From positions 62,001 to 126,000 of the forward strand of contig NZ_JARUKY010000002.1 in NCBI RefSeq assembly GCF_029688925.1: a stretch of DNA of 64,000 nucleotides, in the 5' to 3' direction. Shown piece by piece: positions 15,791 through 21,049 of this stretch (within the stretch, counting starts at the first letter, position 1; each line of letters opens with the position of its first letter). The notes under the pieces are model-generated. The model made no database searches. It was not told the DNA's origin and worked only from the letters and a program-made list of their open reading frames with translations. Source of the DNA: Evansella sp. AB-P1 (GTDB taxonomy: Bacteria > Bacillota > Bacilli > Bacillales > Salisediminibacteriaceae). Position numbers and translations under genes: made by a program.

Positions 15791-15895
15791 TAGTTGTAAT
15801 AGAGGCTATCTCAAAGGTCATGAAATGATGACTAAGAGAAAGCCTCTTTTATTATATCTTCCTAGAGATAATACAGTATATTTTTGATAAGTTAG

Positions 15896-16135
15896 ACGGT
15901 CTACCCTGAAAATAAGAAGCGTTCTAGAAGCCCGGAAAGCAATGAAAAACACAAATGCGGTATTCAAGAAGCGTTCTAGAAGCCCGGAAAGCAATGAAAA
16001 ACACAAATGCGGTATCCAAGAAACGTTCTAGAAGCCCGGAAAACAGTGAAAAAAGCAAATGCGGGGTGAATGAAGACGATGTTCTTCCCACAAACGGCGG
16101 AAGATTACAAATGCGTGAAGGTAGTAGGTAGTATA
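15896..16135 (-). repeat. Diverged 52-bp tandem repeat array (inverted copy) with partial core repeat
   Basis: Starts with a partial core repeat (CTACCCTGAAAATA near 15901-15914, the complement of TATTTTCAGGGTAG). Then GTTCTAGA-type units begin at 15921, 15973 and 16025, exactly 52 bp apart, with a more diverged unit from 16081. Read on the minus strand each unit contains a CCGCATTTG...TTTTTCATTG...CCGGG pattern that aligns with the units of the plus-strand array at 19910-20273. The frames through it are shadows: 52 is not a multiple of three. No gene is seen between 15796 and 16374. Confidence 0.8.
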
Positions 16136-16147
16136 CTTTAAAAAGAA

Positions 16148-16204
16148 CATCTTCATCCTCCATGGTGCAAGTCTCCACTTGCATGGGCGGTCTACCCTAA
16201 AAAA
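16148..16204 (-). repeat. Core hairpin repeat, copy A (minus orientation)
   Basis: Minus-strand copy of the GGGTAGACC...GCAAG...CTTGCACCATGG...GATGAA element. On the plus strand it reads CATGGTGCAAG / CTTGCATGGGCGG / TCTACCC. The adjoining GGTTCAGTAGAGAAGGGTGACG (16209-16230, cited by position) is the complement of the flank found before the plus copies. Confidence 0.85.
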
Positions 16205-16314
16205 GAACGGTTCAGTAGAGAAGGGTGACGAATCCAACGTCGAGAGTATATGCTTCACGAATAAGCTTCAAGTTTTCTCTTCCTTTAATAATTAAAATTA
16301 GTGATAAACTAAAC

Positions 16315-16340
16315 TGAAACAAACGCTTTTGGCAAACGTT
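16315..16340 (+). promoter_or_regulatory. ECF-type promoter of sigma/anti-sigma operon 2
   Basis: TGAAAC (16315-16320), 16-nt spacer, CGTT (16337-16340), 35 bp before the sigma gene start. The spacing and both boxes fit ECF promoters of Bacillus, suggesting autoregulation. Confidence 0.65.
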
Positions 16341-16374
16341 TTATACATAGATAAACAAAAATAGGGAGAGTTCT

Positions 16375-16890
16375 ATGGAAAATAAGAGGATCATTATAAA
16401 ATGGTTTGATCTATATAGTGATGATATTTATCAATTTCTCATCTACCGAGTAGGAGTTAAGGATGCTGAGGATCTCGTACAGGAGGTTTTTATTCGGGCA
16501 TTGAAAAATATCGATTCCTTTCAAGATGAGGGGAAAGAAAAAAGTTGGCTATATAGCATTGCTCGTAACCTAGCTGTTGATGAAATAAGAAAAAGAAGTC
16601 GAAATAAGTGGAAAACGTTGCTCTCCTCTGATATAGGACAAGAAGGAACAAATGAGGTTACTCCAGAAACCATTCTCGAAAAAAATGAAATAAATATAGC
16701 CCTATACAACGGAATTCATCGGTTAAAGCCTACTTATCGTGATGTCATTATTTTAAAGGGCTTAAAGGAATTGTCTGTATCAGAAACGGCTGCAGTTTTA
16801 GACTGGAAGGAAAGTAAGGTTCGGTTAACTTACCATCGTGCTAAGCTTGCCCTTAAAAGGGAGTTAGGAGGAGTGCAAGATGAGAAATGA
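16375..16890 (+). CDS. ECF RNA polymerase sigma factor (YlaC/SigX-like), pair 2
   Basis: A 171-aa sigma-70 family protein. Region 2: YQFLIYRVGVKDAEDLVQEVFIRALKNIDSF and KSWLYSIARNLAVDEIRKRSR (about 17-80). Region 4: YRDVIILKGLKELSVSETAAVLDWKESKVRLTYHRAKLALKREL (about 121-165). It is preceded by an ECF-type promoter and overlaps the next, membrane-anchored gene by 11 bp. The pair lies between inverted copies of the repeat families described at 15.9-16.2 and 19.8-20.9 kb. Regulon unknown. Confidence 0.9.
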   Translation: MENKRIIIKWFDLYSDDIYQFLIYRVGVKDAEDLVQEVFIRALKNIDSFQDEGKEKSWLYSIARNLAVDEIRKRSRNKWKTLLSSDIGQEGTNEVTPETILEKNEINIALYNGIHRLKPTYRDVIILKGLKELSVSETAAVLDWKESKVRLTYHRAKLALKRELGGVQDEK

Positions 16891-17596
16891 TGAATTTGAC
16901 AAATTTTTAGGGGAGACACGAAAGCCGAAAATGGACGAACAAGAAAAGAATAAAATACGCCAGACAATACTACACTTTTCCCCAGATTCTCAACAAGAGA
17001 AAAGAAGCATAGGAACATGGAAGAAAATAGCTGTTAGTTTTAGTAGTATAGGGGCTGTTGTATTATTTGCTACTCTACTTTTGTTTAATGGAGATAGTTC
17101 TACTCCCCCTTCGTTAGGGAATTCCGTAACACCAGAGGATGTTTCTATAAAGGCAACATTAATGGTTAATGATAACGATTATATGAGTCATAAGGATTAT
17201 GTCCTTGAAGTAGTAGTCCATCGGGAAAAGGATGGATGGAATATGATTTATCCCTTTATCCAAGGAACAAAGGTGATGGGATATACTGATTACGAAGCAG
17301 ATGAGTATTTTATTCCTGGTAGTATAGGCAGGAAAGACGTAGATGTAGAAACTGTAATAAATGCATTAATAGAAGAGGAAATTATAGCAGAAACAGATCG
17401 TGAACTTGATTCATACAGTGACTTACTAAGTTTTTGGACTCCTGAGGAAGCTGGAGAATATAAAGTGAGAATGTACTTCGAAGACGATGGCTTTACTGGT
17501 AATGATCCCATGTATGTTGTGTATATCCATAAAGAGGGCTTTGGTCGAGAAGTTAGATGGACGAAGGTTGTGGAGGTAGAGTCAGAGGTATATTGA
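16880..17596 (+). CDS. Probable anti-sigma factor, partner of ECF pair 2
   Basis: A 238-aa single-pass protein with a cytoplasmic N-terminus of about 45 residues, one membrane helix (about 52-70, VSFSSIGAVVLFATLLLF) and an acidic outer domain rich in beta-strand-like sequence with several YxDYExDEY-type stretches. The start lies in the end of the sigma gene (11-bp overlap) behind a GTTAGGAGGAGTG box. I recognise no known domain outside the membrane; it is not similar at sight to the anti-sigma proteins of pairs 1 and 3, so the three systems probably sense different signals. Confidence 0.7.
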   Translation: MRNDEFDKFLGETRKPKMDEQEKNKIRQTILHFSPDSQQEKRSIGTWKKIAVSFSSIGAVVLFATLLLFNGDSSTPPSLGNSVTPEDVSIKATLMVNDNDYMSHKDYVLEVVVHREKDGWNMIYPFIQGTKVMGYTDYEADEYFIPGSIGRKDVDVETVINALIEEEIIAETDRELDSYSDLLSFWTPEEAGEYKVRMYFEDDGFTGNDPMYVVYIHKEGFGREVRWTKVVEVESEVY

Positions 17597-17632
17597 ATAT
17601 TTTCTTTTTTCTACTAACATAAAATTCATTAC

Positions 17633-17734
17633 GAAGGATAGGAGAGTACTTTTTCATCGTTTATTATTGTAACGAAAGGCTCTTTTCTAAAAGTTTGCGA
17701 AAACAGCCTAACGAAAAAAGGAATCCTATCCTTC
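17633..17734. terminator. Hairpin with internal repeat between convergent genes
   Basis: Perfect 11-bp arms GAAGGATAGGA (17633-17643) / TCCTATCCTTC (17724-17734) enclose 80 bp that contains the small repeat at 17678-17708. The likely original terminator between the anti-sigma gene and the convergent 17739 gene has apparently been split by insertion of that repeat. Confidence 0.5.
17678..17708. repeat. Small dispersed hairpin repeat, copy 1
   Basis: GGCT-C-TTTTC ... GAAAA-C-AGCC hairpin, 31 bp. A second copy, 9 bp longer, lies at 56971-57010. Confidence 0.75.
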
Positions 17735-17738
17735 TTAT

Positions 17739-18074
17739 TTATGTTAAAGTTTTGTTTCTAGATTGCTCCTCATCTAAGCAAATGATTTCAATACTCTTAT
17801 CAACAAATTTTTTTTCGTAGAGTTCATAAAACAAAACTCTAGAAGTATTTAAATGATAATATGCCGGTAAAATGACGGATTGAATATGATCAAGGTTATC
17901 CATCATTCTATACTTATTTGTGGATGAAGATCCAACGTCCTTGTAAAACAAACATTCTTTTTCACTATCTAGCTTTAGCGTATTAACTGCGTAGTTAAGT
18001 AATTCCTTACAGTACTCTGCTACTATTTCATCATTTTTACCGTAACAAAAAAAAGCATGTTTTTTTTCTGGCAT
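17739..18074 (-). CDS. Hypothetical protein, 111 aa
   Basis: Not recognised with confidence. The order of features (AFFCYGKNDEIVAEYCKELL at the N-terminus, then an acidic/basic middle, DNLDHIQSVILPAYYHLNTSRVLFYELYEKKFVDKSIEIICLDEE) faintly recalls the N-terminal catalytic fold of serine recombinases (beta strand, helix, then a 'hierarchy' of I..P..Y.L..S...F..LY......I.II..DE), but the catalytic Ser and the usual Arg residues are not evident. It may be a degenerate relative or an unrelated protein. A GGGAGGAAGG box precedes the ATG. It ends 28 bp from niaR's start side and is on the same strand, so it may be the last gene of the nifS-niaR operon. Confidence 0.55.
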   Translation of the reverse strand: MPEKKHAFFCYGKNDEIVAEYCKELLNYAVNTLKLDSEKECLFYKDVGSSSTNKYRMMDNLDHIQSVILPAYYHLNTSRVLFYELYEKKFVDKSIEIICLDEEQSRNKTLT

Positions 18075-18102
18075 TCGATCCTTCCTCCCAAACAGGTTTG
18101 TA

Positions 18103-18642
18103 TTAATCCTTCAGTAAAAAGCCAGCATTGTCTAGTGCTTCAACTGCATCATCAATATCAGCTTCTGATTTAGCCTCTAACGTATGAAGGTGGACACCAT
18201 CTGTTAATTCGGAAAGGTATGATGCCTTCGTTTCCATAATTTTATTTAAAAACTGTCTTACTTCCTTACGATTACTTACCATGATGGACGAAGTAAGATC
18301 ACCATAAACAGGGTGTTCAATTTTAACATCCTTTACAGTAACACCATGATCAACAAGTAAAAGAAGCTCCTCTTCTGTACGTTCTGGAGGGTGGTAACAT
18401 GCAACAACACGTGAAAAAGGTAATCCTTCATGCTCTTCTTTAGCCAATACATAACCCTGACTAGTAGCCATTATAGGAATATTTTTTGCTTTCAGTAAAG
18501 AGATATCTTGAACGATAACCTGCCTACTAACATGTAATTCATCAGCTAATGAACTTCCTGTTTGTGGATCTTTTCGTTCCTTTAATAAACTCATGATTTT
18601 TTCTCGACGTTCTTCTCCTAACCATTTACGTTTTACGTCCAT
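18103..18642 (-). CDS. niaR: NAD biosynthesis transcriptional repressor NiaR (YrxA)
   Basis: A 179-aa repressor of the nad genes. Residues about 10-65 form an HTH_11 domain (REKIMSLLKERKDPQTGSSLADELHVSRQVIVQDISLLKAKN), and the rest is the 3H domain that binds nicotinic acid and metal, with the conserved histidines in ACYHPPE, IEHPVYGDL and VHLHTLEA. When niacin is present it blocks transcription of nad operons. It overlaps nifS by 17 bp. In B. subtilis the nifS-yrxA operon and nadBCA are divergent and share operators; here they are pushed apart by 1.1 kb of repeats. Operators fitting the family lie before nadB (20980-21026). Confidence 0.93.
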   Translation of the reverse strand: MDVKRKWLGEERREKIMSLLKERKDPQTGSSLADELHVSRQVIVQDISLLKAKNIPIMATSQGYVLAKEEHEGLPFSRVVACYHPPERTEEELLLLVDHGVTVKDVKIEHPVYGDLTSSIMVSNRKEVRQFLNKIMETKASYLSELTDGVHLHTLEAKSEADIDDAVEALDNAGFLLKD

Positions 18643-19786
18643 GACTATACCCCTCCTTTTCTTGAAAGCATTGAATCATTCGTTTTGCTGCTTCCTTTAT
18701 CTCTTCTTCTGTATTATAAATTCCCATCGATATTCGGAAAAAGCGCTTTGCCTCCTGTGATGAACGATGTAATGCCTTCATGACAACAGAAGGGTCTTGT
18801 TTATCTGACTGGCAAGCACTACCTGTTGAAATACATATCCCGAAACGATCTAATGTTAACAGCATATATTGCCCTTCGATACCATGAAGTCCCATTCCTA
18901 TAATATGTGGCAGTTGGTTAGACTTATCCTTTCCTCCTTCTATTAGAAGCAACTGACGAATAGGAGCTAATTCGTTAATGAGTGTATTTCGTAGATCCCA
19001 TATATGATCAAGATGTTTCCTTTGTTGACTACAGATATCCATTGCAGCAGCGGTAAATGCTGCGATGCCAGGAGTGTTCACGGTACCTTGCCGAAAACCT
19101 CCTTCATGACTAGTGAAAGGATCAATAGGCTCCCATAAAACCGAAGAAGATAAGAAGACGGCTCCAACTCCTTTTGGACCATGAATTTTGTGACTAGAAA
19201 TAGAAACAGCATCTATATTCCACTCATGTACATCAATTGGAAGCTTACCGAAGGATTGTACACAATCACTATGAAAAACAATATCATTCTCCTTTAATAA
19301 AGTACCTATTTTTTTCATAGATTGAATGGTTCCTATTTCTGAATTGACATGCTGAATAGATGCAAGAAAAGTGGTTGGGCGAATACATTTCTTTAATTCT
19401 TCTATCGTAACTTGTCCTTCATTATTTATATCTACGTAGGTAACTTCTATCCCCTTTTTCTCTAGTCCTTTAAAAAAGGAGTGAACAGATGGATGCTCCA
19501 TTGCTGTTGTAATGACATGGTTTCCTTTGTGACGATTTGCTAAAAATAACGATTCTAATACACGTATATTTGATTCAGATCCACCACTTGTAAAATAGAT
19601 CTCATTTTTTTCTGCCCGAAGTAGATTTGCTAATTCTTCACGGCACTTTTCTAATAATAGCTTAGCCTTTTCTCCTTGCTCATGTAAACTACTAGGGTTT
19701 GCAAAATATTCATTGGTAGCTTTTACATATGTTTCTATAGCTTTTTGGGACATTTTTGTCGTTGCAGCGTTGTCTAAATAAATCAT
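18626..19786 (-). CDS. nifS: Cysteine desulfurase, NifS type, for NadA Fe-S cluster assembly
   Basis: A 386-aa PLP enzyme that takes sulfur from cysteine. N-terminus YLDNAATTK, the PLP-binding lysine in SISSHKIHGPKGVGAVF, and the catalytic cysteine in STGSACQSDKQDPS (about residue 325). Group II NifS-like proteins next to nad genes are known to mature the 4Fe-4S cluster of quinolinate synthase NadA in B. subtilis. The gene is first in a minus-strand operon with niaR. The region directly upstream (19787-19836) holds no NiaR-like site or good promoter; a copy of the core repeat begins 50 bp from the start codon. Confidence 0.93.
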   Translation of the reverse strand: MIYLDNAATTKMSQKAIETYVKATNEYFANPSSLHEQGEKAKLLLEKCREELANLLRAEKNEIYFTSGGSESNIRVLESLFLANRHKGNHVITTAMEHPSVHSFFKGLEKKGIEVTYVDINNEGQVTIEELKKCIRPTTFLASIQHVNSEIGTIQSMKKIGTLLKENDIVFHSDCVQSFGKLPIDVHEWNIDAVSISSHKIHGPKGVGAVFLSSSVLWEPIDPFTSHEGGFRQGTVNTPGIAAFTAAAMDICSQQRKHLDHIWDLRNTLINELAPIRQLLLIEGGKDKSNQLPHIIGMGLHGIEGQYMLLTLDRFGICISTGSACQSDKQDPSVVMKALHRSSQEAKRFFRISMGIYNTEEEIKEAAKRMIQCFQEKEGYSHGRKT

Positions 19787-19836
19787 TTTTACCCCTCTCT
19801 TTGCCTCTCTTCTTTCTTACACTACTGAATCGTTTT

Positions 19837-19897
19837 ATTTTCAGGGTAGACCTCACATGCAAGTGAAGTGAATCTTGCACCATGGGGGATGAAAATA
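19837..19897 (+). repeat. Core hairpin repeat, copy B
   Basis: ATTTTCA ... TGAAAAT terminal inverted repeat; internal GGGTAGACCTCACATGCAAG and CTTGCACCATGG arms. It is preceded by CACTACTGAATCG, a flank shared with other copies. It begins the 1.1-kb mosaic that fills the nifS-nadB gap (19787-21049); no gene is seen in that gap. Confidence 0.9.
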
Positions 19898-19909
19898 TTT
19901 CTATCTAGC

Positions 19910-20273
19910 GGCTTCATTCTCACCGTATATTCGTTTTTCCACCGTTTGTGGGAACAAAAGCGGCTTCATTCATCCCGCATTTTCGTTTTTCCACCGTTTG
20001 TGGGAACAAAAGTGGCTTCATTCATCCCGCATTTTTGTTTTTCCACCATTTGTGGGAACAATAGTGGCTTCATTCATCCCGCACTTTTGTTTTTCCATTA
20101 TTTGCGGGAACAAAAGCGGCTTCATTCTTCCTGCATTTTTGTTATTCCATCATTTGCGGGAACAATAGTGGCTTCATTCATCCCGCACTTTTGTTTTTCC
20201 ATTATTTGCGGGAACAAAAGCGGCTTCATTCTTCCTGCATTTTTGTTATTCCATCATTTGCGGGAACAATATC
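19910..20273 (+). repeat. Seven-unit tandem array, exact 52-bp period
   Basis: GGCTTCATTC occurs at 19910, 19962, 20014, 20066, 20118, 20170 and 20222, always 52 bp apart. Units 4 and 6 are identical and units 5 and 7 differ only in their last bases, so 104 bp was duplicated as a block. Each unit can form a hairpin: in units 4 and 6, TCCCGCA pairs with TGCGGGA; in other units the arms are CCAC/GTGG variants. The period is not a multiple of three and long frames through it change frame, so it is not coding. It is not a CRISPR: there are no unique spacers. Confidence 0.93.
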
Positions 20274-20287
20274 GAGTCTTCTTTCGT

Positions 20288-20343
20288 ATTTTCAGGGTAG
20301 ACCGCCGATGCAAGTGAAGATTTGCACCATGAAGTATGAAAAT
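20288..20343 (+). repeat. Core hairpin repeat, copy C
   Basis: ATTTTCAGGGTAGACCGCC ... GCAAGTGAAGATTTGC ... TGAAAAT; same order of blocks as copy B. Confidence 0.88.
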
Positions 20344-20384
20344 AATCATTTTTGTCTATACATCATTTTGCTTTTATACCATCT

Positions 20385-20439
20385 ATTTTCAGGGTAGACC
20401 TCACATGCAAGCAAAACTTGCACCATGGAGGATGAAAAT
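20385..20439 (+). repeat. Core hairpin repeat, copy D
   Basis: The cleanest copy: ATTTTCA and TGAAAAT ends are perfect complements, and CATGCAAG / CTTGCACCATG form the inner stem around a CAAAA loop. Confidence 0.9.
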
Positions 20440-20476
20440 TATACATCAGGGTGGTTCATTCGTTACTGGTGAATCA

Positions 20477-20520
20477 ATTACGTCTAAGGGCAGCCCACGT
20501 CCTGTGGGCAACGGCGTAAT
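20477..20520 (+). repeat. Structured module M1 (hairpin with outer and inner stems)
   Basis: Outer arms ATTACG (20477-20482) / CGTAAT (20515-20520); inner stem GCCCAC (20493-20498) / GTGGGC (20504-20509) with loop GTCCT. A further perfect stem CACTTAC / GTAAGTG lies 3' at about 20561-20577. Confidence 0.8.
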
Positions 20521-20644
20521 CCTGCCATCCTGGCTGCGTGGGCACGGCCTCAACTTCCTACCACTTACTCAGTAAGTGCTAGGGGATTTTCGGACTCGTG
20601 CTGATCCCACTGGAGTCGTCACCATTCACTACTGAACCGTTTTT

Positions 20645-20700
20645 ATTTTTCAGGGTAGACCTCGATGCAAGTATGAATTTGCACCATTGGGGATGAAAAT
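20645..20700 (+). repeat. Core hairpin repeat, copy E
   Basis: TTTTTCAGGGTAGACCTCG ... GCAAGTATGAATTTGC ... GGGGATGAAAAT. It is preceded by GGAGTCGTCACC and CACTACTGAACCG, the flank shared with copies A, B and, more loosely, J. Confidence 0.88.
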
Positions 20701-20736
20701 TAATCATCTGAAAGTTCATCCGTTCTATTAGGAACA

Positions 20737-20774
20737 ATTATGCCTAAGGGCAGCCCACGTCGCAACGTCATAAT
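20737..20774 (+). repeat. Structured module M2
   Basis: Outer arms ATTATG (20737-20742) / CATAAT (20769-20774). The shared CCTAAGGGCAGCCCACGTC block is present, but the inner stem's 3' arm is deleted relative to M1. Confidence 0.75.
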
Positions 20775-20788
20775 CCTGCCATCCTTCA

Positions 20789-20832
20789 ATTAGGCCTAAG
20801 TACCGCCTACGTCCTGTAGGCAACGGAGTAAT
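20789..20832 (+). repeat. Structured module M3
   Basis: Inner stem GCCTAC (20805-20810) / GTAGGC (20816-20821) with the same GTCCT loop as M1; outer arms reduced to ATTA / TAAT. Confidence 0.75.
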
Positions 20833-20920
20833 GTCACCGTCCTGGTTCCAGTAATACCTCAGCCTTCACCAGTTACTTTTCCCCATTGGAGTCGTCGTCC
20901 TTCTATTATTGAACTATTCT

Positions 20921-20935
20921 ATTTTCAGCGTAGTC
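20921..20935 (+). repeat. Core repeat, truncated copy F
   Basis: Only ATTTTCAGCGTAG remains, preceded by the GGAGTCGTCGTCC and TTATTGAAC flank. It marks the nadB-side edge of the mosaic. Confidence 0.7.
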
Positions 20936-20979
20936 AATAGAAGAGCAAAATACGAATATTTTTATAGTAAATTAATAAA

Positions 20980-21026
20980 TGTCTTGTCATTAGTTTAAAT
21001 TTATGTAAATATAGGTGTCAAGACAC
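20980..21026 (+). promoter_or_regulatory. NiaR operators and nadBCA promoter region
   Basis: Two related palindromic sites, TGTCTTGTCA (20980-20989) and GTGTCAAGACAC (21015-21026), carry the TGTCTTG/CAAGACA core expected of NiaR sites. A weak sigma-A promoter fits between them: TTGTCA at 20984 inside the first site and TAAATA at 21006, so bound NiaR would cover both promoter boxes. nadB starts 23 bp further on. Confidence 0.65.
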
Positions 21027-21049
21027 ATGTAAAAAAAGGGTGTAACAAA

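Larger units (their letters stand above)
14980..15795 (-). mobile_element. Decayed IS200/IS605-type element
   Basis: About 0.8 kb containing, on the minus strand, the 3' part of a Y1 transposase gene (tnpA), the 5' part of a tnpB gene, and hairpins at both ends. A full IS605-type element would be roughly twice as long. The left-end structure is at 15744-15790 and the right-end hairpin at 14987-15017. Boundaries are approximate because no target-site comparison is possible. Both genes are broken, so the element is not autonomous. Confidence 0.7.

Noticed and set aside
15818-16258. Minus-strand reading frames through the 15.9-16.2 kb repeats
   Set aside because: Same reason: repeat artefacts with mutually overlapping frames and no start signals.
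19910-20273. CRISPR array
   Set aside because: Units are directly adjacent and diverge along their whole length; there are no constant repeats separated by unique spacers, and no cas genes are near.
19868-20575. Long plus-strand reading frames through the tandem array (repetitive FHHLREQKRLHSS-like peptides)
   Set aside because: The 52-bp period shifts frame at each unit, the peptides are artefacts of the repeat, and no ribosome binding site precedes them.
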